Shown here one piece after another: positions 1 to 8,784 of a stretch of DNA of 10,016 bases; position 1 is the first letter of the stretch; every line of letters starts with the position of its first letter. Source of the DNA: an uncultured bacterium (GTDB lineage Bacteria; Actinomycetota; Coriobacteriia; Coriobacteriales; Coriobacteriaceae); contig CAJMPE010000060.1 of NCBI GenBank assembly GCA_905215275.1, forward strand, positions 1-10,016. Direction: 5' to 3'. The notes under the pieces were generated by a model. It was not told the origin of the DNA. It did no database searches and worked only from the letters and a program-made list of their open reading frames with translations. The position numbers and the translations under genes were made by a program.

Positions 1-180
1 GCTGTTTATCTGGGGCTGACCGGCTTTAACGCCCGCCGCACGGCGGGCAATTTCACCCCGGAGGAGCTGCAGGAGGCCGTTTCCTTCTGCCACGCCCGCG
101 GGGTCAAGGTCCATGTGACGCTGAATACGCTGGTCTATGACCGTGAGCTGGCAGGGCTGGCCGATGCGGTGCGCGCGGTC
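1..180 (+). CDS. Peptidase U32 family protein, internal fragment (cut at left edge and at a chimeric junction)
   Basis: Frame 1 is open from the first base and reads AVYLGLTGFNARRTAGNF, then an EEL-x-EAV helix, then HARGVKVHVTLNTLV and ELAGLADAVRAV. This is the conserved N-terminal block of U32 (collagenase-like) peptidases, proteins usually starting about 25-30 residues earlier with a LLAPAG motif. Family members act as proteases or as tRNA/ubiquinone hydroxylation factors; which one cannot be told from 60 residues. After V60 the expected AEAGADA-type continuation is absent and the frame becomes the antisense of a SNF2 helicase gene. The frame stays open for a further 7 kb only because it lies codon-for-codon opposite two long minus-strand genes. 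Only the 180 bases given here are supported as U32 coding sequence. Family assignment is confident; the gene is broken in this assembly. Confidence 0.85.
157..180. other. Chimeric junction: 24 bases shared by a U32 gene (+) and a SNF2 gene (-)
   Basis: On the plus strand these 24 bases encode LADAVRAV, a natural part of the U32 N-terminus. On the minus strand the same codon-aligned bases encode DRAHRIGQ, the hallmark motif VI of SNF2 ATPases. To the left only the U32 reading makes sense; to the right only the SNF2 reading does. The SNF2 reading past the motif (PCQLTVIDQ and onward) does not match the usual continuation of the T-x-x-VTVYRLIA type. A 24-base identity between two unrelated genes is a classic joining point for a short-k-mer assembly error; a real microhomology-mediated inversion or deletion would look the same. 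Confidence 0.75.
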
Positions 181-3100
181 GGTCGCCTGATCTTCCGCCG
201 CCGGGTTCCACCACGGGTCGAAGTGGATGACCGTGTCTGCGCCGACGAGATTCAGTCCGGAACCGCCCGCCTTGAGCGAAATCAAGAACACCGGCACCTC
301 GCCTGCCTGGAACTGCGCGACCATCTTGGCACGGCTCTCCTTGGACGAAGCGCCCGTGAGCTTAAGAAAGCCGATGTCCTCCTTGGCCAGGCGCTTGCCG
401 ATGATATCGAGCATGCCCGTGAACTGGCTGAACAGCAGAATGTGGTGCCCGCCGTCGAGCGCGCCGTGAACGAGCTCCATACACGTATCGAGCTTGGCGC
501 TTCCCGCCTTGTAGTCCGCATAGTGCAGATGCGGGTCGCAGCAGATCTGGCGCAGCTTGGTGAGCTCGGCGAGCACCTTGAGCTTGTCTTTCTTAAACTC
601 GGATGCCTCGCGGTGCTGCACCTGCTGGGCGATGCGGTCCTGGTTGGCCAGGTAGAGCTTGCGCTGCTCGCCGGTGAGCTGTGCCATGACGGTGTCCTCG
701 ATCTTCTCGGGCAGGTCGGCAACCACGTCTTCCTTTACGCGACGCAGCACAAACGGCGACACGAGCGCCTGCAGGCGAGCGGCGCTATCGCCCTCGGCAT
801 GCTCGACGGGGCTCTCAAAGCGCTTGGCAAACGACTCGCGCGTGCCAAGCAGGCCCGGCATCAAAAAGTCGAAGATGCTCCAGAGCTCGGACAAGCGGTT
901 TTCGATGGGCGTGCCCGTCAGGGCAAAGCGCACGCCGGCCGGCAGACGCTTGGCGGCGCGCGCTACCTGCGTGAGCGGGTTTTTAATGTACTGAGCCTCG
1001 TCGAGCACAACGCGGGCAAAGTCCTGCTCGGCATACTCGTCGATATCGCGGCGCATGAGGTCATACGACGTTACAACCACGTTATGCTCGTCGGCGCCGG
1101 CTATCTGCACGCGGCGCTGCGCCTTGGCACCCACGATGGCGCACACATCGAGCGAAGGCGCAAAGCGCTCCAGCTCGGCGGTCCAGTTGTACACAAGCGA
1201 CGCAGGACATACCACGAGCGTGGGCTTAGTGTCCCCCGCCTCCACGCGCGCCAGGATATGTGCGATCATCTGCAGCGTTTTGCCCAGGCCCATATCGTCG
1301 GCCAAGATGCCGCCGAGGCCCAGGTGCTCGAGCGAACCGAGCCACTGGTAGCCGTCGACCTGATAGCCGCGCAGTGTGGCCTTGAGCGAGACCGGCACCG
1401 TAAAATCCATCTTGCCGAGCGTATCCAAGCGCTCGACGGTGCGGCGGAACGCGGCGTCGCGATCGGCCTCAAGCGCCGGCGTGCGCGCGAGCATGCTGTC
1501 GACGAACAGGGTACTCGACGCGGGAAGCGACACGCCGTCGAGCAGATCGACGGCATCGACGCCCAGGTCCTCGGCAAGACCAAACGCGGCACGGGCCCCC
1601 TCGTCCAGGCGAACGATGTCGCCCGACGTGAGGCGCGCAAACGTCTGGTGGCGCTTGTACGAGTCCAGATAGATGGCAAGATCTGCCGCCGAAAGACCGC
1701 TCGCGCCCAGTTCAACATCGAGCAGGTTACTCTTGACGGTCGCGCGCACCGAAAGCTTGGGCGCAGGGCGGACCGAGACCTGGCGCAGGCGGTCACTGAG
1801 CATGACCTCGCCCAGCTCGGACAAGGCGGCAAGGCCCTCGGTGAGCAGGCAGAACAGGCTCTCGTCATCGCGTTCCTCAAACGCCAGGCCGCCTTCGTAA
1901 AAGTCGAAATACAGGGCCGCCGTATCCATAACGCGAAACTCTGCTATCTCGTCGCGCGGAGGTACGCCCGGGCGCTGTTCTTCGAAGGGGCTTCCCGGAG
2001 CACCCAGGCTAAAGAGATCTGCCGACCAATCACCGTAGGCAACCGTAATCTTGCAGGTCACGAGCCCGTCATCGACACCGATTGCCATGGCAAAGCTCGG
2101 CTCGGGCGCCACGGTGTCGAGCACGGCGAGGTCGGTATATTCGCGCAGCACGGGCAGTGCCATGCGGCAGAATTCGCCCACCTGCTCGGCGGCGATATGG
2201 ACCGGCGTGCGACAAGGCAGCAGACGCGACAGAAACGGTGCGGCATGCTGGGCAAACATCGCATCGGCACGACGCGCGCGGTGCGTGTCGACCAGATAGG
2301 CAACGTCGCCCGAGGCAAAGCAGTACATATCGGCGGGCAGACGCAAGTCGTAGCTGCCACCGGCCGCCGGCGCGATCTTGGCGGCAAGGAGCGGCGGTTG
2401 TTTTGCCGAGACCTCGTTCTCCCCCACTGGCGACAACTCAACCGCCACCTCGTAGGAACGATGCGTCGTCGTTCCCCGCGACCAGGCGGGCTCAAAGGAA
2501 ATGGTCCGGCCACGCAGCAAGTCCAGCATGTATACGATGTCATGCTCGGACAGCGGCAGCTGGCGCTCGGCGACAAAGCCGCTGCGTGCAAAATCGTACG
2601 ACGCCGAACGCGAACTTGTGATGTCGCTCAGATACACAACCGTTGCCACAACAAGGTCGAGCAGACGCACCGAAACCTCGTCGAAGGCCTCGGGCGTATG
2701 GAGGAATGTGAGCTTCTTGCCGTACGAGAACGTGCCGCCGCGCACGTAGGCGGCGGCCATGCCGTCGATGTCCTTGACCACGTAGGACACCGAGCCGCAG
2801 CGGATGCGAAGCTCGAGCGTCCAGCTAAAGCGGTCGGCAAACAGCGGATTGTAGTACGGCACCAGCGAGGGCTCCAACACCGCCTTGGGGGCATCGGGGT
2901 CGACAGTGCCGGCGAGCTTGCGGCGCATGCCCGCCAACTCATCCATGCGCGCGTCCGAAAGATCGGAGAGCGCCTTCATGAGGCTCGGGCTCGTGGGGAC
3001 GGGCGCCGGGAAGGGAAAGTTAGGGTTGACCGCCGGTGCGGCAGACGCAGGACGCGCGGCTTGCTTAGGCGCCACCGTAAACGTGCGAACCGGTGTGCGC

Positions 3101-3435
3101 AGGCCCTCGACGGGCTCGGCGCCGCTTGCGTCCAGATACGCAAGCGCCGTGGCGATGGCGTGCTTGCACATGCCGGGGTAGCGATAGGCAGCGGGGCAAT
3201 CGCAGTCGTAGTCGATCACCTCGTGCTCGTCCATGTCGAGCACCACGTGTGTCTTGTACAGGTCGCCGCGCGAGCCGCGCACTGCACCCTCAACCGTCAC
3301 GTTTTTGGAGAAGCGCGAGCCGCTGTCCTCAATCGACAGCACGGCGCCGTTGAGCATGAGCGAGCGGCCCTTCATAAAGGTGCCGCTCAGCGCCGCCTCT
3401 TTCCGGAGCGCCTGCACAAACGTCCCCTGCGCCAT
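157..3435 (-). CDS. SNF2/SWI2-family ATPase with N-terminal SWIM zinc finger (C-terminus missing)
   Basis: Translating the minus strand codon by codon from ATG at 3433-3435 gives 1093 residues without a stop. The start has GGAGG (plus 3441-3445 reads CCTCC) five bases upstream. Residues 78-92 form a SWIM zinc finger, C78-x-C80-x9-C90-x-H92. An Ala/Pro-rich linker follows at about 126-145, then a long family-specific middle region. The ATPase core holds LRGYQVDGYQWL, Walker A DDMGLGKT (713-720), Walker B DEAQ (812-815), TGTPIE (840-845), LLFSQF (1000-1005), GGSGLNL, FDPWWNP and DRAHRIGQ (1086-1093). Such proteins are double-stranded DNA translocases that remodel protein-DNA complexes; the bacterial role is generally unknown. 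The gene lies 45 bases after dnaE on the same strand, suggesting one transcript. Roughly 50-60 C-terminal residues expected after motif VI are lost at the junction with U32 sequence. The open frame continues to the window edge but is no longer SNF2-like. Confidence 0.93.
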
Positions 3436-3480
3436 CACTTCCTCCAATCTCGCACCGAGTACCTCTCAGCAACGCCGTCC

Positions 3481-6400
3481 CTAGATAACCGTCACGCGGC
3501 CTTGGTTACCCACAATGGCCTTGGCCTCGGCCAGCAGCGGAATCGAGCGCGCGTTGACCTTGGCAGGCACCTCGGCGCGCAGCACGCGCCCGTCCACCTG
3601 CTCGATAAAGATCTCCACGCGGTCGCCGCCCGGGTTAGCGGTGAGCACCGTGGCCAGGCGCGCCATATTGCCCTGGCTAAAGCGGCTGTTGGGCACCATG
3701 ACCTCAAACACCTTGGGCTTGTTGTTCTCCTCGTTGAGCTCAAGCGGCACGATCTCCTGCGCGATGATCTGGTCGCCGCGGTCAGAGCGCTCGAGTTTGC
3801 CCTTGATGCGCACAAAGGCGTCGGACAGCTGCGCACCGGTCTCGGGATCGACCTCGCCGTACAGGTACCCCTCGGCCTCTTTATAGGTCTTGGGGAACAC
3901 GACGACGGTGGCCTCGCCTTCCATGTCCTCGAGCTGCACGATGCCCATGGGGTCGCCGTTTTTGGTCACGCGCTTGGACACGCTCGAGACCATGCCGGCC
4001 CACCACAGCGCTTTGCCCTCGGGAATCTCCTGGTTGATGGTGCCGCCCGTAGGATTCTGAACTTCGTAGCCGGTGTCGATCTGCGAGAACGAGAAGTCGC
4101 GCGCTTTGCTGAGCGCATACTCAAACGGGCGCAGTGGGTGGTCCGAGACATAGATGCCCAGAACCTCTTTCTCCTGGCTCAGCTTAAGGTGGCGGTCCCA
4201 TTCCTGGCCGTCCGGATCGGGCACGCTGACCTCGAAACCCGAGCCCTCAACATCACCAAACATGTCGAAGAACGAGGTCTGGCCGCTCGCGCGGTCCTTC
4301 TGGCGCTTTATCGCGGCGTCGATGATGTTCTCGGGGTTGTTCTTGTCCACAAAGTGCATCATCTGGCGGCGCGGATAGCCCGTGGAGTCGAAGGCACCTG
4401 CCTTGATCAGCGATTCGATCACGCGGCGGTTGGCCTGGCTCGAGTCCACGCGCTCGACAAAGTCGTGCAGCGTCTTAAACGGGCCGCCCGCCTCGCGCTC
4501 GGCGATAATCGCCTGCGCCACGCCGGTGCCCACGCCGCGGATGCCGGCCAGACCAAAGCGCACGCCTTCCTTGGTAGCCGTGAACTCGGTGCCGGACTCG
4601 TTGACATCTGGCGAAAGCACGGGGATGCCGTCGTGACGGCATGCCGAGACGTAGTGCACGATCTTGTCGGTCTTGCCCGTGTAGGACGTCAGAACGGCCG
4701 CCATGTACTCGTGCGGATAGTGCGCCTTGAGCCATGCCGTCTGCATAACCAGGATGGCGTAGCCGGCGGAGTGCGACTTGTTGAAGGCGTAGGACGCGAA
4801 CTCGAGAACATCGTCCCAAATCTTCTGGGCGACCTCGCGCGTGTAGTTGTTCTTGATAGCGCCGTTCATCCAGTGGTCGTAGGTGGTCTCGTCCGAGCCA
4901 TCCTCCCAGTGGAGCACCGTCGACGTGAGCAGCTTGATCTTTTTCTTAGCCACGGGCTTACGGATACGCGAGTCCGATTCGCCCTTGGAGAAGCCGCACA
5001 TCTCGACGGAGATGAGCATAACCTGCTCCTGGTAGACCATGGTGCCGTAGGTTTCACCCAGGATGTCGTCCAGACGGTCGTCGTAGGAGACGGCCGGCTC
5101 CTTGCCGTTCATACGGTTGATGTAGGACGAGACCATGCCGGCGCCCAGCGGGCCCGGGCGGTACAGGGCGATCAATGCCACGACGTGCTTGTACTCGGTG
5201 GGCTTCATGTTCTTGATCGTGGCCGTCATGCCGGCGGACTCGACCTGGAAGACGCCGGCGGTATGACCGGAGCCCATGAGCTTAAAGATCTCGGGATCGT
5301 CAAAGGGGATCTCTTCCTCTTTGATGTCGATGCCGAAGTTCTTTTTGATGTTTGCCTTGGCCTTGGAGATAACCGTCAGCGTGCGCAGGCCCAAGAAGTC
5401 CATCTTGAGCAAGCCCATGTCGGCAACGGTATGGCCCTCGTACTGGGTAATCTCGACGCCGCCCTTGGTGTCGAGCTTGGTGGGCACGTGTTCGTTGACG
5501 GGGTCACGGCAGATCAGAACGGCGCACGCGTGCACGCCCTCGCCACGGGTGAGGCCCTCGATCGAGAGCGCCGTGTCGATGATGCGGCGAGCGTCGTCGT
5601 CCTTTTTATAGGCCTCGGCAAAATCGGGGTTAAACAGATCTTCTTTGCCGGGTTGTTTGTCGAGCACCTGCTTGAGCTTGACCTTGGGGTCGCTCGAGAC
5701 CATCTTGGACAGGCGCTGGCCCATGTAGACCGGGTAGTCCAGGACGCGCGCGGCATCATTGATGGCCTGCTTGGCCTTGATGGTCGAGTAGGTGATGACG
5801 TGGGTGACCTTCTCGGGGCCGTAGAGCTGGCGAACGTGCTCCACGACCTCGAGGCGCCGCTCATCGTCGAAGTCCATATCGATATCGGGCATCTCGGTAC
5901 GCTGCGGGGAGAGGAACCTCTCAAACATCAGGCCGTTCTCGAGCGGGTCGAACGCGGTGATGTTCATGGCGTAGGCGACGATAGCGCCGGCGGCAGAACC
6001 ACGGCCGGGGCCGACGCCGATGCCGTTGTCCTTGGCCCATTGCACGTACTCGGCAACGATGAGGAAGTAGGCGGCAAAGCCCTTGTCGCAGATGACCTTG
6101 TATTCGTACTCAAAGCGCTCTTTGATGTTGACTCCGCCGATCTCGCGCGTGGCCCAGTCGTCACCGTAGTGCTGGCGCAGGCCCTTCTCGCACTCGCGGC
6201 GGAACTGGCTCTCGTGCGTCTCGCCGGGATCGAGCAACGGGAAGCGCGGCAGGATGATGGAGTCCCAGTCGAGCTCCACGTAGCACTTGTCGGCAATCTC
6301 GAGCGTGTTGTCGCAGGCCTCGGGGCAATACGGGAACATCGCCCGCATCTCCTCCTCGGTCTTCATGTAAAACTCCGAGCCGGTCATGCGCATGCGGTTG

Positions 6401-7284
6401 GGGTCGTCGACTTTGGCGTTCATGCCGATGCACATGATGACGTCCTGCACGGGCGCGTCCTCGCGGCGCAGGTAGTGGAAATCGTTGGTCGCGATGACCT
6501 TGACGCCCACCTGTTTGGCGATGTCGATGAGCGTGCGGTCCATCTGCTCGTCGGTCAGACCGTTGTCGGTGGTGATGCCGTGTTCCTGGATCTCGATATA
6601 AAAGTCGCCGGGGTCGAAGGTGTCGCGGAAGGTCTCGGCCCATTTGATGGCACCCTCCATGTCACCGCGGTCGATGTACTTGGGGATGATGCCCGCGATA
6701 CAGGCACTGGTGCAGATCATGCCCTTGGCGTGGCGGCGCAGGTTGTCGAGCGTCACGCGGGGCTTATAGTAAAAGCCCTGCACGGCGGCCTCAGAGACCG
6801 TCTGCATCAGGTTGACGTAGCCCTCCTGGTCCTTGGCCAGAAGGATCATGTGGTAGAGCTCGGGCTTGTGGTCGCGGGCGAGCGTCTCGTCCGGCGTAAA
6901 GTAGACCTCGCAGCCAAAGATGGGTTTGATGACCAGGGGCGGCTTGAGCTCGTCGATGTTGCCCTTCTCGTCCCACATGGCCATGTCCTTCACATACTGG
7001 GCATGCTCGCGCGGGTTTGCCTCGGGATCGGGCTCCACCAGCTCGTCGCGGCGGTCCTTTTCCAAGAAGGCCTTGTCGTGGCTCCACGTTTTGTACTCGG
7101 GCGTGTTGTGGTTGACGGCGTCGCAGGCCAGCGCCAGGTCGGGCACGCCATACATGTAGCCGTGGTCGGTAATGGCCACGGCGGGCATGCCAAGCTCAAC
7201 GGCGCGGTTGACCATATCCTGGATACGGGTTGCGCCGTCGAGCATGGAGAAAACAGTGTGATTGTGCAGATGGACGAATGCCAT
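3481..7284 (-). CDS. dnaE: DNA polymerase III subunit alpha (replicative polymerase)
   Basis: This 1267-residue protein is the catalytic subunit of the chromosomal replicase. The PHP domain begins with HLHNHT and TDHG and keeps all nine metal-ligand positions I can align to mycobacterial DnaE1: H7, H9, D16, H41, E126, H145, C195, D268 and H270. The polymerase core has PGRGSAAG (426-433), PDIDMDFDDERR (466-477) with catalytic D467 and D469, and KMDFLGL with D629. FNKSHSAGY is at 834-842, a helix-hairpin-helix (GIRGVGTG) at about 914, an OB fold at about 1091-1125, and a C-terminal tau/clamp-interaction region follows. It is somewhat longer than typical DnaE (about 1160 aa), partly from insertions near residues 58-116 and 784-803. 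ATG at 7282-7284 is preceded by GGAG eight bases upstream (plus 7293-7296), and MAFVHLHNH matches the family N-terminus. The stop is TAG at 3481-3483. The SNF2/SWIM gene follows after 45 bases. The intact PHP site suggests intrinsic proofreading, as known for mycobacteria; that is inference here. Confidence 0.97.
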   Translation of the reverse strand: MAFVHLHNHTVFSMLDGATRIQDMVNRAVELGMPAVAITDHGYMYGVPDLALACDAVNHNTPEYKTWSHDKAFLEKDRRDELVEPDPEANPREHAQYVKDMAMWDEKGNIDELKPPLVIKPIFGCEVYFTPDETLARDHKPELYHMILLAKDQEGYVNLMQTVSEAAVQGFYYKPRVTLDNLRRHAKGMICTSACIAGIIPKYIDRGDMEGAIKWAETFRDTFDPGDFYIEIQEHGITTDNGLTDEQMDRTLIDIAKQVGVKVIATNDFHYLRREDAPVQDVIMCIGMNAKVDDPNRMRMTGSEFYMKTEEEMRAMFPYCPEACDNTLEIADKCYVELDWDSIILPRFPLLDPGETHESQFRRECEKGLRQHYGDDWATREIGGVNIKERFEYEYKVICDKGFAAYFLIVAEYVQWAKDNGIGVGPGRGSAAGAIVAYAMNITAFDPLENGLMFERFLSPQRTEMPDIDMDFDDERRLEVVEHVRQLYGPEKVTHVITYSTIKAKQAINDAARVLDYPVYMGQRLSKMVSSDPKVKLKQVLDKQPGKEDLFNPDFAEAYKKDDDARRIIDTALSIEGLTRGEGVHACAVLICRDPVNEHVPTKLDTKGGVEITQYEGHTVADMGLLKMDFLGLRTLTVISKAKANIKKNFGIDIKEEEIPFDDPEIFKLMGSGHTAGVFQVESAGMTATIKNMKPTEYKHVVALIALYRPGPLGAGMVSSYINRMNGKEPAVSYDDRLDDILGETYGTMVYQEQVMLISVEMCGFSKGESDSRIRKPVAKKKIKLLTSTVLHWEDGSDETTYDHWMNGAIKNNYTREVAQKIWDDVLEFASYAFNKSHSAGYAILVMQTAWLKAHYPHEYMAAVLTSYTGKTDKIVHYVSACRHDGIPVLSPDVNESGTEFTATKEGVRFGLAGIRGVGTGVAQAIIAEREAGGPFKTLHDFVERVDSSQANRRVIESLIKAGAFDSTGYPRRQMMHFVDKNNPENIIDAAIKRQKDRASGQTSFFDMFGDVEGSGFEVSVPDPDGQEWDRHLKLSQEKEVLGIYVSDHPLRPFEYALSKARDFSFSQIDTGYEVQNPTGGTINQEIPEGKALWWAGMVSSVSKRVTKNGDPMGIVQLEDMEGEATVVVFPKTYKEAEGYLYGEVDPETGAQLSDAFVRIKGKLERSDRGDQIIAQEIVPLELNEENNKPKVFEVMVPNSRFSQGNMARLATVLTANPGGDRVEIFIEQVDGRVLRAEVPAKVNARSIPLLAEAKAIVGNQGRVTVI

Positions 7285-7352
7285 GTGATGAGCTCCGATG
7301 CGGGTTCGTGTTCTGACTGAACGATTTTACCCCACGGCACGGACAGCACCCG

Positions 7353-7381
7353 AACCTAGCCAAACCCACACGGGTAGTCAA
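7353..7381 (-). promoter_or_regulatory. Probable sigma-70-type promoter of dnaE
   Basis: On the minus strand, TTGACT (7376-7381) is followed by exactly 17 bases and then TAGGTT (7353-7358). The -35 matches the consensus at five of six positions; the -10 keeps the T-A....T anchors. The predicted start near 7346 would give a leader of about 60 nt before the dnaE ATG. A TAAAAT closer to the gene lacks a good -35 and is less likely. Confidence 0.5.
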
Positions 7382-7391
7382 TTTGGGACCT

Positions 7392-7550
7392 TCAAAAAGG
7401 GGAATGAGGGCATCCAGATATATCGAGTATTACTGGAACCCCGGCGATGCGCGGAATGATTTGTGACGAATAGTCATGTCCATCAAGAAGGCTCGACGCT
7501 TCGGATAGCTCGTCAATCGATATATCAATTCTTGGAGACCTGTATTCCAA
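7392..7550 (-). other. Weak small open frame (52 codons, TTG start) overlapping the 3' end of the MFS gene
   Basis: Between the MFS stop and the dnaE promoter the minus strand has an open frame ending at TGA 7392-7394. It reads IDISIDELSEASSLLDG, then HDYSSQIIPRIAGVPVILDI. It shifts by one base relative to the MFS gene and has no ATG and no convincing ribosome binding site. The composition resembles the low-GC MFS segment, not dnaE. It could be the remnant of a gene that once followed the transporter, or simply chance. I recognise no family. Confidence 0.15.
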
Positions 7551-8724
7551 CCATTTTTAATGAAACAACGGCGGTAATTGCTATCTCGATTGCACCAATA
7601 ATACCGAGCGCTATCTGAATGGGATATAACCCCAACACATGTCCAAATATGGAGAAAAACACTGCAGAAAAGAGAGCCCTTACCAGAGACGCGACGGAAA
7701 GGATCGTCGCGCGGAGATCGTCCGCTATCGCATCTTGGATTAAGTTTTCCGAAGTGATGTACACCACTTCTGGGAGAAAACAAAGCACCATGCTAAGGCC
7801 AAACAAACACAGCGGATTTGAAGCGAACCACGGAAGAATCATGAAAAGGCCAGCCTCGATTAGCATCGAGCCGAGCATGGTATTTCTTTTCCCGAAACGC
7901 AATGAGAAGAAATCTGCTGCAATGTAGGCCGTCGCATTTACTGCATAGGATGCACCGAAAAAGATTCCTATTATGGAGACGGGAGCATCAAATGCGTCGA
8001 ATACCAACTGATTCAAGTTGTAATAACTCCCATAGAATCCATCGAGCATGCTTGTGCCGATTAGAAGAAGCAATACCGCAAAAGCGGATTCTCCAACACG
8101 CCAGGTTTCGCGTCTGAACATCTTGGCCGCGTCAAACCTTCCCTTTTCAGAGCTTTCAGAACGGGTCGCTTCCGTCCTCTCAATGGGATACAGAAGGAAA
8201 AGCTGCAGGAGATAGAAAACGGAGACACATACGTAGAGGGCGCTCCAAGATACTTGGGCAATGAAAGATCCGAGCACAATCGCCATTCCCGTAGCGATTG
8301 ATTGCGCGGCAAGCAGCCGAGCGTTGATGGTGAGGAAACGCTCTCCTTGACCGGCATTCCGGGCAATTTCATATAAAAGTGCTTGTTCGGATCCCGATTG
8401 AAGGGAGTAGGCGAGTGCCTCAACAAGGGAAAGCACGACAAGAAAGGGACCTGAGAGCAACAGCATGCCAGCCGTATGGAAGAAAAGCAGCAGCACGCCC
8501 ACTTGAATCGAAAACTTCTTTCCAAAGAAATCGCCTATCAGCCCTGTTGGCAGCTCGAGGACGACCGTTGCAATGTTAAACAGGGCTTGATAAAGCGCGA
8601 TTTCCGTGACAGACATTCCTTTCTCCGCAAGGAAAAGTAGAAACACTCCCCGATTTAAAACAAATCCCGCGAGAACGAAAAAGACGGAATAGATGTGCAG
8701 TTGCGTAGCGGCATTCTTATTCAT
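7525..8724 (-). CDS. Major facilitator superfamily (MFS) transporter, probable exporter of unknown substrate
   Basis: The 399-residue protein is strongly hydrophobic with about 12 predicted membrane segments and a charged cytoplasmic loop in the middle (roughly residues 180-210, ERTEATRSESSEKGR). Between helices 2 and 3 it carries ELPTGLIGDFFGKK (57-70), a form of MFS motif A that lacks the usual Arg after Asp. The ELP-[TS]-G signature is common in proton-driven drug or metabolite exporters, but the substrate cannot be read from sequence. ATG at 8722-8724 has a modest GGAAG six bases upstream (plus 8731-8735). Composition differs from its neighbours: 7741-7800 has 27 G+C of 60, whereas 6001-6060 in dnaE has 40 of 60, and AT-rich codons such as ATA and AGA appear. 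This points to recent acquisition between two core genes. It appears monocistronic. Confidence 0.9.
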   Translation of the reverse strand: MNKNAATQLHIYSVFFVLAGFVLNRGVFLLFLAEKGMSVTEIALYQALFNIATVVLELPTGLIGDFFGKKFSIQVGVLLLFFHTAGMLLLSGPFLVVLSLVEALAYSLQSGSEQALLYEIARNAGQGERFLTINARLLAAQSIATGMAIVLGSFIAQVSWSALYVCVSVFYLLQLFLLYPIERTEATRSESSEKGRFDAAKMFRRETWRVGESAFAVLLLLIGTSMLDGFYGSYYNLNQLVFDAFDAPVSIIGIFFGASYAVNATAYIAADFFSLRFGKRNTMLGSMLIEAGLFMILPWFASNPLCLFGLSMVLCFLPEVVYITSENLIQDAIADDLRATILSVASLVRALFSAVFFSIFGHVLGLYPIQIALGIIGAIEIAITAVVSLKMVGIQVSKN

Positions 8725-8784
8725 TTGGCACTTCCATCAACTAATTTTGTCGGGCCGCTCGCTACTGACTCGAAGCCTGAAGTG

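Noticed and set aside
115..7320. A 2,401-codon open frame on the plus strand
   Set aside because: It lies codon-for-codon opposite the SNF2 and dnaE genes, which happen to share phase. Its translation (runs rich in His, Arg, Val, Leu, Gly, Asp) matches no family beyond the first 22 codons of U32 sequence, while the minus strand shows full catalytic motifs. It is an antisense shadow of GC-rich genes.
7389..7400. Short CCTT-TTTG-AAGG hairpin as a terminator for the MFS gene
   Set aside because: A four-base stem with no following T-run on the minus strand is too weak to call.
7404..7466. Plus-strand 20-codon frame MRASRYIEYYWNPGDARNDL
   Set aside because: The only purine-rich stretch upstream is practically on top of the ATG, the frame is very short, and no plus-strand promoter is apparent.
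7417..7526. Exact 10-base inverted repeat GATATATCGA / TCGATATATC separated by 90 bases near the 3' border of the low-GC segment
   Set aside because: The arms do not extend by a single further base, the right arm overlaps the MFS stop codon, and AT-rich self-similar 10-mers are easily found by chance. No transposase or target duplication accompanies them.
7430..7783. 117-codon minus-strand frame overlapping the MFS gene's 3' third
   Set aside because: It is out of frame with a well-supported transporter sequence and its translation has no recognisable pattern.
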